From contig CANEFS010000001.1 of assembly GCA_947426865.1 (NCBI GenBank), forward strand, positions 124,001 through 188,000: 64,000 bases of DNA, read 5' to 3'. Numbering within the stretch: position 1 is the stretch's first letter; the number at the start of each line of letters is the position of its first letter. The notes under the pieces are model-generated. The model made no database searches, was not told where the DNA came from, and saw nothing but the letters and a program-made list of their open reading frames with translations. A program made the position numbers and the translations under genes. Origin of the DNA: an uncultured Coriobacteriaceae bacterium. Its GTDB lineage: Bacteria; Actinomycetota; Coriobacteriia; Coriobacteriales; Atopobiaceae. Below are positions 46,281-54,316 of this stretch, one piece after another.

Positions 46281-46440
46281 GGCTTCTCATTTCTAGTAAT
46301 AAAAAAGAACGGGGTTAAACCTCTTTATCGGCTGCGGTTTTTGCCGCTCTTATACGGCAATTCTAGGTCCCTTCTTTTTGTCTCTTCATTGCTTCATTGC
46401 AGATTCTTTTCTTCTTTATTCCCGTCCAATTGTTTGTCAG

Positions 46441-46459
46441 GGTTCGAGAGAGGCGAACC
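46441..46459 (+). promoter_or_regulatory. Inverted repeat upstream of the flippase-like pair
   Basis: GGTTCG (46441-46446), a 7-base loop, CGAACC (46454-46459), in the 251-base gap after dprA. TTGTCA at 46434 overlaps its upstream side. Otherwise the gap shows only T-rich DNA and GCGG/CCGC near 46334. Confidence 0.4.
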
Positions 46460-46531
46460 ATTTCGCTTAGCAGGCACCTTGTGGCAAAATAGGAGGAGAT
46501 GTTCGCTACCGAAACTTGAGAGGAGGTGGGC

Positions 46532-47995
46532 ATGGAGAACGAGGAAAATCGCAAAGGCGATGACTCTCGAGAAAACGTTGGCGAAACTGCCAGCGAAAAC
46601 GTCAGCGAAGAGACCTCGCAACCCGAGCCCAGCTTCGTCGAAATAGCAGAGCATCCCCTTGAGGCTGCTGCTGGTTTTTACGACACGTCTGAAGGTGAAA
46701 AATCTTTAGCCGAGAAAACCCCGGCTCCCACAAACACCTCTCCAACAACACCTCCTGCAACCCCAAAGCTAAAAGTGAGCGTTGCCGGAGCTCCCCGCGC
46801 GGCTCACAAGGGAGGCGTCTTGCGTAGCAAGAAGAGCTCCTCGACGGCTCCCGCCCAAGGAATCTCAAAAGAGAAAAGGTCAGACAGTCACAAAGCGAAA
46901 ATTGGCGCTCTCTTTATGGCGGTCATTTTTGGCGTGAACTTGCTGGTTATTGTCCTGTCCGGACAAGGCGAACAATTTGTCCACGCGCTTGATAACGCCA
47001 TCCCCAGCTGGGTTATGGCGGGCGTTTTCATGATGATTCTCTACATGGTTTTCGCAACGCTTGCCTACGTCATCGCGGCTTCTCTCGACCCTAACGGCCC
47101 TGTGGGTATCAGAGACTGCATCTCGGTTGAGGCAAACGGAGCACTTTTTGGAAACCTCACTCCCAGCAATTCCGGAGCGGTGCCCGCCCAAATATATCGC
47201 CTTACGCAAACCGGCCTTGATATAGGGGAGTCTTCAGCCATTCAGTTCACGCGTTTTATCATGTTTCAGCTGGGAGAAATTATCATCGCCGCTCTTATGC
47301 TCTGGCTCAAATTCGACTACTTTTTGCAAACCGACGGAAGTTTTATCATCATCAATATCGTCGTTTTCGCCATCATGGGCCTGCAAGTTTTTGCGTTGCT
47401 GATGGTTTGCCTCTTCCCGCGCTTCGTTCTCAAAATTGTCACAGCTGTGGTTCACTTCGTGCAGCGTCGCGGTTGGTTCAACGCCCAAAAACTCGAGCAC
47501 GGCCTCACATACCTCTCCGACCAAATCTCGGTTTTCTCGAGGGCTTTTAAGTCCTCCATAAAGCACTTTCCCTCCCTGATACTGACTTTGATTGTGACGT
47601 TTTGCCAGCTCCTTTGCCTCTATGCGGTGCCGTGGTTTGTGTTGCATGCACTCGGGCAGGAGCAGGACTTTCTTACCTGTCTTGCGGCTGCTGCCATGGT
47701 GCAGATGCTTGCAAATTCCGTTCCGCTCCCGGGAGGCACTGGCGGCGTCGAGGCAGGTTTCATCTTCTTTTTCGGGCCCTTGTTTGGAGAAACTGCCGCA
47801 GCCGGCTTCATTATCTGGCGTCTCATCACCTTCTATTTCCCAACGATTGTCTCGCTCCCGCTCACGGCCCTCAAAAGCCATTCGCATAAATCGCTCCACA
47901 ACCGCATCCAAGATTTTTTGCATCCTTCCAAACGCCGCACCATTTCCTATTCCTCGAGAAAAACCGTGTATAAAAGCATGACGAGAAAGAAATAG
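46532..47995 (+). CDS. Flippase-like membrane protein (LPG synthase TM / UPF0104 family), copy 1
   Basis: 487 residues from ATG at 46532, with AGGAGGTGG five bases upstream. A polar, Ser/Thr/Pro-rich cytoplasmic N-terminus of ~120 residues precedes about eight membrane helices. The family signature SVPLPGGTGGVEAGF lies near 400, with GNLTPSNSGAVPAQIYR earlier. Relatives include the flippase half of MprF and AglD-like proteins. There is no C-terminal aminoacyl-phosphatidylglycerol synthase domain, so it is a lone transmembrane module. Confidence 0.85.
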   Translation: MENEENRKGDDSRENVGETASENVSEETSQPEPSFVEIAEHPLEAAAGFYDTSEGEKSLAEKTPAPTNTSPTTPPATPKLKVSVAGAPRAAHKGGVLRSKKSSSTAPAQGISKEKRSDSHKAKIGALFMAVIFGVNLLVIVLSGQGEQFVHALDNAIPSWVMAGVFMMILYMVFATLAYVIAASLDPNGPVGIRDCISVEANGALFGNLTPSNSGAVPAQIYRLTQTGLDIGESSAIQFTRFIMFQLGEIIIAALMLWLKFDYFLQTDGSFIIINIVVFAIMGLQVFALLMVCLFPRFVLKIVTAVVHFVQRRGWFNAQKLEHGLTYLSDQISVFSRAFKSSIKHFPSLILTLIVTFCQLLCLYAVPWFVLHALGQEQDFLTCLAAAAMVQMLANSVPLPGGTGGVEAGFIFFFGPLFGETAAAGFIIWRLITFYFPTIVSLPLTALKSHSHKSLHNRIQDFLHPSKRRTISYSSRKTVYKSMTRKK

Positions 47996-48002
47996 AGCTG
48001 AC

Positions 48003-49346
48003 ATGGCCGCCCCCAGAAAGAAATTCGAAGACAAAGCGCACGAGGACATTCTCGAAAAGAAAATCGATGACAGAAAAGGCACTCACGCCTTCGAGAAAAA
48101 AATCGAAAGTGAAGCCGAGGCGGGGCGCCAAGAAATTGAAGCGAAGCGCCAGGCGGAAGAAGCGAAGCGCGAAGAGGAAGAGGAAAAGCGCCAGGAAAAA
48201 GAAGGAAAACGCCGCGAAGAGGAAGAAGCGAAGCGCCACGAGGCGGAAGAAAGGCGCGAGTCGGGCGCCAAGGACCAAGCAAAAAAGTCGGCAAGAAGTG
48301 CCATCTACGGCTCCATTTTTATGGCGGTCGTGCTTGCCATCAACGTCATCTACATCGTCGCCACAGGCCAGCTCAAGCCTACATTTGATGTGCTTCACGA
48401 CCTCAATCTCAATTGGCTCTTTCTTTCCATGGGAGCGATGGTTGGCTACTTATTGTTGGGGACGCTTGCCTACGTTTTCGCCGCTCTTCTTGACAACAAA
48501 GGCAAAGAGGGCATTTTTGATCTCGTGAGCGTCGAGGCGGCCGGCACTTTCTACGGCAACCTGACCCCGATGATGGTAGGCTCGCTTCCCGCCCAAATCT
48601 GGCGCCTCATCAAGGCCGGTCTTCGTTTTGGAGAAGCAACCGCCGTCCAGATTATTCGCTTTTCCATCTACCAGCTCGCTCAAGTTTTGCTCGCCGCGGT
48701 TCTCCTCATTTGCACCTGGAACGATTTTTCCATCCACTACGTCGGGCTTCTCTGGCTGAACTTCATTATGTTCGTCCTGAAGCTCGCTCAACTTGCCATT
48801 CTTGTCGCTATTGCGTTTTTCCCCAACTGGGTCACCAAAATTACCGGCGCATTTTTCGCCTTTTCCAAAAAGCACCGCATCTCTTTTCTCGAGAAGCACG
48901 TTGACGCATGGGACACCCAGATTAAAGAGGAGGTGGGCAAGTTTAAAACCGCCTTCAAAACCTCTTTCAAAAAGCCGCGAAAGCTCCTTTATATTATGCT
49001 TGCCTCTCTCGGCCAAATCTCGATTCTTTACATAAGCCCCTGGATAATCATGCAAGCATTTTCGGTGCAGGTAAATTTCTGGGAGGCGTTTACCGCAGGA
49101 ACGATGGTCCAGTTCGTCTCCTCCTCGATTCCGCTTCCGGGAGGCACAGGCGGCATCGAGGCCTCCTTCATCGCCTATTTCAATCCCTACCTGGGGGCGC
49201 TCACCGTGCCGGTTTATCTGGTCTGGAGGCTTGTGACATATTACGGCTATACCGTCTTTACTGGTCTCGCGTCGAACCTTTATACGAAGCCAACCTCGCC
49301 CACTTTGGAGCAGCGTTTAGCTAAACTTAGAAAGCGAAAGAGCTAA
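48003..49346 (+). CDS. Flippase-like membrane protein (LPG synthase TM / UPF0104 family), copy 2
   Basis: 447 residues, seven bases after copy 1 and clearly paralogous: GNLTPMMVGSLPAQIWRLIKAGL (partial) and SIPLPGGTGGIEASF match the same places. The N-terminus differs: ~95 residues of charged Glu/Lys/Arg repeats (KRQAEEAKREEEEEKRQEK in part), a likely coiled coil. The pair may form a heterodimer; this is inference. The tail is basic (LAKLRKRKS). Confidence 0.85.
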   Translation: MAAPRKKFEDKAHEDILEKKIDDRKGTHAFEKKIESEAEAGRQEIEAKRQAEEAKREEEEEKRQEKEGKRREEEEAKRHEAEERRESGAKDQAKKSARSAIYGSIFMAVVLAINVIYIVATGQLKPTFDVLHDLNLNWLFLSMGAMVGYLLLGTLAYVFAALLDNKGKEGIFDLVSVEAAGTFYGNLTPMMVGSLPAQIWRLIKAGLRFGEATAVQIIRFSIYQLAQVLLAAVLLICTWNDFSIHYVGLLWLNFIMFVLKLAQLAILVAIAFFPNWVTKITGAFFAFSKKHRISFLEKHVDAWDTQIKEEVGKFKTAFKTSFKKPRKLLYIMLASLGQISILYISPWIIMQAFSVQVNFWEAFTAGTMVQFVSSSIPLPGGTGGIEASFIAYFNPYLGALTVPVYLVWRLVTYYGYTVFTGLASNLYTKPTSPTLEQRLAKLRKRKS

Positions 49347-49446
49347 AAAAATCCCTTTAACGCCGAGAAACCTTTTGAATTGAAAACCCCTTGATTTAAG
49401 AAGCACCGGCCGAGAAACCCTCGCCAAAAGAAAAACGGATAGAGAA

Positions 49447-50970
49447 ATGACAGATTCCCAAGCAATGACCGCCACCCAAAACGCCATTCGCGTTCGCTTC
49501 GCCCCGTCTCCAACTGGAAAGCTCCACGTGGGAGGTGCAAGAACCGCTATCTACAACTGGGCATTTGCACGAGCCAACGACGGCGTTTTTATTCTCCGCA
49601 TCGACGACACCGACCCCACGCGCTCCACAGAAGAGAACACGCAAATCATCCTTCGTGCTATGCGCTGGCTCGGTCTGGACTGGGATGAGGGCCCCGATGT
49701 CGGTGGCCCCTTTGGCCCTTATCGGCAAGCCGACCGCGTTGCGCGCTACAAAGAAGCGGCCGAGAAACTCGTCGAAGAAGGAAAGGCTTACTACTGCTTC
49801 TGCACCCCAGAGGAGCTGGAGGCAGGGCGCAAGCGTGCCCACGAGGCCAAAGAGGAATTCCAAGGCTACAACGGTGCCTGCAGAAAATTGGATCCGGCAG
49901 AGGCAAAAGCGCGCGTTGCCGCAGGTGAGCCCCACACCATTCGCATCAAAGTGCCAGAAGGCAGGGGAGACGTGGTGGTGGATGACGCAGTCCACGGACA
50001 AGTCACCTTCAACGCAAAAGAGCTCGACGATTTCATCATTTTCCGCTCCGACGACACACCCACCTACAACTTTGCGACCGTGGTTGACGACGCCGACATG
50101 CGGATCACCCACGTCATCCGAGGCGACGACCACCTTTCAAACACCCCGCGCCAAGTCATCGTTTACGAGGCGCTAAAAAAGCCGGTTCCCACTTTCGCGC
50201 ACATTTCGATGATTTTGGGCGAGGACGGCAAGAAGCTCTCGAAGCGCCACGGTGCAACCTCTGTTGAGGAATACCAGCAAGAAAGTTACGAATCGGAGGC
50301 CTTCGTCAATTACCTGGCTCTTCTCGGCTGGAGCTTTGACGACAAGACGACGATTATCCCGCGCGACGTTCTTGCCCGCGAGTTTTCCCTAAATCGTGTT
50401 TCGAAAAATCCCGCGACCTTCGACTCGAAGAAGCTAAATTGGATCAACGAGCAATACCTTTTGGCCATGACCGACGAAGAATTTGCCGAGAAAATCTTAG
50501 GTCCTCAGCTCGTTTTGGCGGGCAAAGAAGAGGAGGGTTGCATCTCTTTGCGCCCTGAGTGGTTCGCGCTTTTGGCTTCTGTGATCAAGCCGCGCACAAA
50601 GATTGCAGGAGATGTCGTGAGCCTCACGGAGTTTCTCTACAAGGGCGATGCACCCGAAATTGAGGAGAAGGCGTTCAACAAAATGCTTGCTAAAGAGAGT
50701 GCAAAGCCCTCTCTTGTTGCCGCACTTTCGGCGCTGCAGACGCTAGAGGACAAGGCGAGCGGTTTTTACGCTGATGCCATAAACGATGCTTTGGCGCCTC
50801 TGCCAGAGGAGCTCGATATTTCTCGCGGTGCCTTTTACGGGGCGATTCGCGTGGCGCTCACGGGCACACTTGTGAGCCCTCCCATGGGGGAGATGATTGA
50901 GCTTCTGGGGTGCAAGAGTACGTGCGCGCGCATTGAAGCCGCGCTTGAGAAGATTGAAACGACCGCATAG
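49447..50970 (+). CDS. gltX: Glutamyl-tRNA synthetase
   Basis: 507 residues. Class I signature RFAPSPTGKLHVGGARTA (~17-34, HVGG as HIGH), IDDTDPTRS, and KLSKRHG (~263) as KMSKS; the C-terminal anticodon domain is all-helical. It charges tRNA-Glu and perhaps tRNA-Gln; GatCAB is outside the window. The 100-base gap before it has two CCGAGAAACC copies at 49363 and 49410. Confidence 0.96.
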   Translation: MTDSQAMTATQNAIRVRFAPSPTGKLHVGGARTAIYNWAFARANDGVFILRIDDTDPTRSTEENTQIILRAMRWLGLDWDEGPDVGGPFGPYRQADRVARYKEAAEKLVEEGKAYYCFCTPEELEAGRKRAHEAKEEFQGYNGACRKLDPAEAKARVAAGEPHTIRIKVPEGRGDVVVDDAVHGQVTFNAKELDDFIIFRSDDTPTYNFATVVDDADMRITHVIRGDDHLSNTPRQVIVYEALKKPVPTFAHISMILGEDGKKLSKRHGATSVEEYQQESYESEAFVNYLALLGWSFDDKTTIIPRDVLAREFSLNRVSKNPATFDSKKLNWINEQYLLAMTDEEFAEKILGPQLVLAGKEEEGCISLRPEWFALLASVIKPRTKIAGDVVSLTEFLYKGDAPEIEEKAFNKMLAKESAKPSLVAALSALQTLEDKASGFYADAINDALAPLPEELDISRGAFYGAIRVALTGTLVSPPMGEMIELLGCKSTCARIEAALEKIETTA

Positions 50971-50974
50971 ATAA

Positions 50975-51062
50975 ACGAAACCCAAACACAAACCAAAACA
51001 CAAACCAAAACACAAACCAAAACCCAAAAACCAAACCCAAACCAAAACCCAAAACCAAAACT
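50975..51062 (+). repeat. A/C-only tandem repeats between gltX and sdaA
   Basis: About 85 bases of almost only A and C on the + strand, built from units like AACCAAAACACA and AACCAAAACCCA, repeated some six to seven times with drift. Confidence 0.85.
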
Positions 51063-51102
51063 CTCAGCAAGCAGCAGCTTTTCTGAGAAGGAGAGGAGAA
51101 AA

Positions 51103-52677
51103 ATGCTTCCATCCACTTTTGAAGTTCTCGGCCCGGTGATGGTGGGTCCCAGTTCGTCTCACACGGCAGGGGCACTGCGCATCGCAGAGATTGCCGCGGC
51201 TATCGCCCCTCGCCCCATTAAAGAGGTGACGTTTTTCCTCTTCAATTCTTTCTCGGAAACCTATAAGGGACACGGAACGGATAAGGCCCTTGTAGCTGGT
51301 ATTTTGGGACTCCACACCTACGACGAGCGCGTGGCAGAATCCTTCAAGCTCGCAAAGCAGCAGGGCCTAAAGTACAGCTTTGTGGCCGCCGGCCAAGACC
51401 CAGGTCTTCATCCCAATACGGTTGATATCGTCTTGGACCTGGAGGGGGGCATGACCATCACGATGCGCGGCGAATCGCGTGGCGGCGGAAAAGTGCGTCT
51501 CGTGGGAATCGACGGCGTTGACGTGAAAGTGCGCGGCGAATATCCCACCCTCATCATGCTTCACGAGGACCTAAAGGGTTCCTTGACTGAAATCACGGGG
51601 CTTCTCGCAAAGGCGGGAATTAATATCGCCAGCTTGAACCTCTACCGCGCGCCCGTGATTAACAAGTGCTACACGATTATTGAGTCGGACGAAAAGATTT
51701 CGCAGGCCATAGCCGACGCCGTCCGAGCGCTGCCCTACGTTGCCTGGGCAGAGCGCCTCACCATCCCCGGAGAGACGCATCCCTCGCCCAACACCACCGT
51801 GACGATTGACTTTACCACGTGCAAGGGTCTTCTTAACCTCTGCCATGAGCGCAATTGCGACATTGCAACCCTCATGAAGCAGCGCGAATTCGAGCTGGCT
51901 GACAACAAAGAGGACGTTGACAAAAAAATGGAACAGGTGCGCACGGTCATGAGCGCCTCCATCGAGGAAACAATCCATCATCCGCGCCGCTCGCTTGGCG
52001 GTTTTCTGGACGGGCAGGCTCGCGCCGTTTTCGAGAAAACCCTCGGCAAAGACGGTGAGGCAAAAGATGAGCTTATGGGCGAGCGCCAGACGCGCGCGGT
52101 TGCCTACGCGATGGCGGTCCTTGAGCTTTCTGCCTGCATGGGCGTGATAGTGGCCGCCCCCACGGCAGGCTCCTCCGGTGTGGTGCCCGGGTGCTTCTGG
52201 GCCTTTACTAAAGAGCCCGCTCTTCTCGAGAAGGGCCTCTACACGGCAGCCGCCATTGGCGCAATCATCATGAATAACGCCTCTGTGGCAGGAGCTGAGG
52301 GAGGCTGCCAGGCCGAAGTGGGAAGCGCGAGCGCGATGGCGGCAGCGGGGCTTTGCGCCATGATGGGGGCAAGTCCGGATGTGTGTCTTGACGCAGCCTC
52401 TATTGCTATCGGAAACCTTTTGGGCCTCGTCTGTGATCCTGTGCGAGGGCTCGTTGAATATCCCTGTCAAAACAGAAACGCGATTGGTGTAGCTAACGCT
52501 TACAGCGCCGCCCAATTGGCGCTTTCTGGCGTTCCTTGCCTGATTCCTCTGGACGAGGTCATTGAGGCGCAGAACTCGGTAGGGCACATGTTGCCAGAGA
52601 GTTTGCGGGAGACGGCCAAGGGGGGCCTTGCGGTTTGCCCGAGCGTGTGCGAAGGGTGCGCGCAACCTTGTTCTTAA
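51103..52677 (+). CDS. sdaA: L-serine ammonia-lyase, fused beta-ACT-alpha
   Basis: 524 residues. Beta domain (GPSSSHTAGALRIAEI, KGHGTDKALVAGILG), then an ACT domain (~145-220; LKGSLTEITGLLAKAGINIASL in part), and the alpha domain (MGVIVAAPTAGSSGVVPG). Iron-sulfur cysteines are C402 (GGCQAEVG), C444 (LVCDP) and C455 (YPCQN). It deaminates serine to pyruvate and ammonia with a 4Fe-4S cluster. The protein ends in a Cys-rich tail (CPSVCEGCAQPCS). An ACT domain within a single chain plus such a tail is an unusual mix. GAAGGAGAGGAG precedes the start. Confidence 0.92.
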   Translation: MLPSTFEVLGPVMVGPSSSHTAGALRIAEIAAAIAPRPIKEVTFFLFNSFSETYKGHGTDKALVAGILGLHTYDERVAESFKLAKQQGLKYSFVAAGQDPGLHPNTVDIVLDLEGGMTITMRGESRGGGKVRLVGIDGVDVKVRGEYPTLIMLHEDLKGSLTEITGLLAKAGINIASLNLYRAPVINKCYTIIESDEKISQAIADAVRALPYVAWAERLTIPGETHPSPNTTVTIDFTTCKGLLNLCHERNCDIATLMKQREFELADNKEDVDKKMEQVRTVMSASIEETIHHPRRSLGGFLDGQARAVFEKTLGKDGEAKDELMGERQTRAVAYAMAVLELSACMGVIVAAPTAGSSGVVPGCFWAFTKEPALLEKGLYTAAAIGAIIMNNASVAGAEGGCQAEVGSASAMAAAGLCAMMGASPDVCLDAASIAIGNLLGLVCDPVRGLVEYPCQNRNAIGVANAYSAAQLALSGVPCLIPLDEVIEAQNSVGHMLPESLRETAKGGLAVCPSVCEGCAQPCS

Positions 52678-52741
52678 GCCGACGCCGAGACTGCGCTCAG
52701 GGGAGAACTTAAACTTCTGCGCGTAGCCCGCTCGCGACCAG

Positions 52742-52769
52742 TTGAAATTCATTTTTAAGTGGCTAAAAT
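52742..52769 (+). promoter_or_regulatory. Candidate promoter of metK
   Basis: TTGAAA at 52742-52747, a 16-base spacer, TAAAAT at 52764-52769. The resulting leader would be about 175 bases. Confidence 0.55.
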
Positions 52770-52789
52770 AATCAGCTAAAACGCGTAGT

Positions 52790-52811
52790 TGCGCTCTTGG
52801 GCACGAGCGCA
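52790..52811 (+). promoter_or_regulatory. Leader hairpin before metK
   Basis: TGCGCTC (52790-52796), an 8-base loop and GAGCGCA (52805-52811), followed by ~130 bases of A/C-rich, poorly folding sequence with repeated GCAAAAA-like pieces. It does not match the common SAM riboswitch cores. Confidence 0.5.
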
Positions 52812-52951
52812 CTTACATCGCGTAAAAACAGCGGAAAAACAACACAAAAACCGCGCAAAAATCGCAGCAAAAAAACCAAGCACAAAAACTGCAGCAAACC
52901 TAACCACTTAAAGAAGAAACTCAAGAAATAGGAAAAGTCAAAGGAGTATCG

Positions 52952-54205
52952 ATGGCTGAAAAAGTTCACTATTTCACTTCCGAGTCGGTCACGGAAGGCC
53001 ACCCCGACAAGGTTTGTGACCAAATCTCCGACGCGGTTCTCGACGCCATTTTGACGAAAGAAAAGACTCTGCAGGACAAAGGCTACGTTTCCGATAAGGG
53101 CGTGGCGGCAAACGTCGACAACGTTCGCTCCGCCTGCGAAACGTTTGCCACAACCGGCATGGTTACCGTTATGGGCGAGATTCGCACGCAAGCCTATATC
53201 GACGTGCAAGAGATTGCCCGCGACGTCATCAAGCGTATCGGCTACGACAATGCTGCCTACTGCTTCGACGGGGAGACCTGTGGCGTCATGAGCTCCATCC
53301 ACGAGCAATCGCCCGACATCGCCATGGGTGTTGATGAGTCCTACGACGTGCAAAAAGGCCTTACCGACGAGGATATCGATAAGGTCGGCGCAGGTGATCA
53401 AGGCATGATGTTTGGCTACGCCTCCGACGAGACACCCACGTTCATGCCAATGCCCATTTACCTGGCTCAAAAGCTCGCAGAGCGCCTGGCCTACGTGAGA
53501 AAAGCAAATATCGTTAACTACCTGCGCCCCGACGGCAAAACGCAGGTTACCGTGAAATACGTCGATGACGTCCCCACAGAAGTGACCGCCATCGTCGTCT
53601 CCACCCAGCACGACCCCGACGTGGAATCGATGGATGTCATCAAAAAAGACATGATTGAGCACGTCATCAAGCCAGTCATGGAAGAGGCTGGTCTCAAATG
53701 GGACGAGGCTGAGATTTTCGTGAATCCTACCGGCCGCTTCGTCCTTGGTGGTCCTGCTGCCGATACCGGTCTTACGGGCCGCAAAATTATCGTCGACACC
53801 TACGGCGGCATGGGTCGCCACGGTGGTGGGTCTTTCAGCGGAAAAGATCCTACAAAGGTCGACCGCTCTGCTGCCTACGCCGCTCGCTGGGTTGCGAAAA
53901 ACGTGGTCGCCGCCGGTCTCGCGAAGCGCTGCGAGGTTGAGCTTGCCTACGCCATCGGTGTTCCTCGCCCTGTGAGTGTCCTCGTCGAGACGCACGGAAC
54001 AGGAATCGTCGAAGACAAAAAGATTGAGGATGCCGTGAAAAAGGTGTTCGACCTTCGCCCCGGCGCCATCATCCGCGACCTCGATCTTCGCCGCCCCATC
54101 TATGAAAAGACGGCAGCCTACGGTCACTTTGGCCGAGAAGACAAAGACTTTACCTGGGAAAACCTCGACAAAGTCGACGAGCTCAAAGCGGCTATCGAAG
54201 CTTAA
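52952..54205 (+). CDS. metK: S-adenosylmethionine synthase
   Basis: 417 residues. [19 protein letters not shown] (partial), [32 protein letters not shown] (partial) and [18 protein letters not shown] are diagnostic. It makes SAM from methionine and ATP. It is a monocistronic unit by appearance: own promoter, long leader, strong terminator. AAAGGAG precedes the start. Confidence 0.97.
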   Translation: MAEKVHYFTSESVTEGHPDKVCDQISDAVLDAILTKEKTLQDKGYVSDKGVAANVDNVRSACETFATTGMVTVMGEIRTQAYIDVQEIARDVIKRIGYDNAAYCFDGETCGVMSSIHEQSPDIAMGVDESYDVQKGLTDEDIDKVGAGDQGMMFGYASDETPTFMPMPIYLAQKLAERLAYVRKANIVNYLRPDGKTQVTVKYVDDVPTEVTAIVVSTQHDPDVESMDVIKKDMIEHVIKPVMEEAGLKWDEAEIFVNPTGRFVLGGPAADTGLTGRKIIVDTYGGMGRHGGGSFSGKDPTKVDRSAAYAARWVAKNVVAAGLAKRCEVELAYAIGVPRPVSVLVETHGTGIVEDKKIEDAVKKVFDLRPGAIIRDLDLRRPIYEKTAAYGHFGREDKDFTWENLDKVDELKAAIEA

Positions 54206-54218
54206 AGTTAAAACTCAC

Positions 54219-54261
54219 ATGCGGCCGAGGTCCCTCGTGGCGCCCCGGTCGCATCTTTTTC
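54219..54261 (+). terminator. Rho-independent terminator after metK
   Basis: ATGCGGCCG (54219-54227) pairs with CGGTCGCAT (54246-54254, one G-T pair), followed by CTTTTTC. Confidence 0.75.
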
Positions 54262-54316
54262 TGAAAGAAACACTCACCAACATCGAACTGCTCGAGCGTA
54301 AGGGGAGGGGGCAAAA

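Noticed and set aside
46335-46350. Terminator GCGG/CCGC after dprA
   Set aside because: Four-base stem, and the T run is in the loop rather than after the stem.
48003-48300. Copy 2 of the flippase pair as a frameshifted fusion with another coiled-coil gene
   Set aside because: The frame is continuous, has one start and the charged tail flows into the membrane part with no break.
52790-52951. Known SAM riboswitch before metK
   Set aside because: No kink-turn or SAM-I core, and no S-MK-like pairing with the ribosome site seen.
52772-54127. A 451-codon open frame on the minus strand opposite metK, and a 413-codon one opposite sdaA (51571-52812)
   Set aside because: They are mirror frames of well-conserved genes; no recognisable motifs, and codon pattern follows the sense gene.
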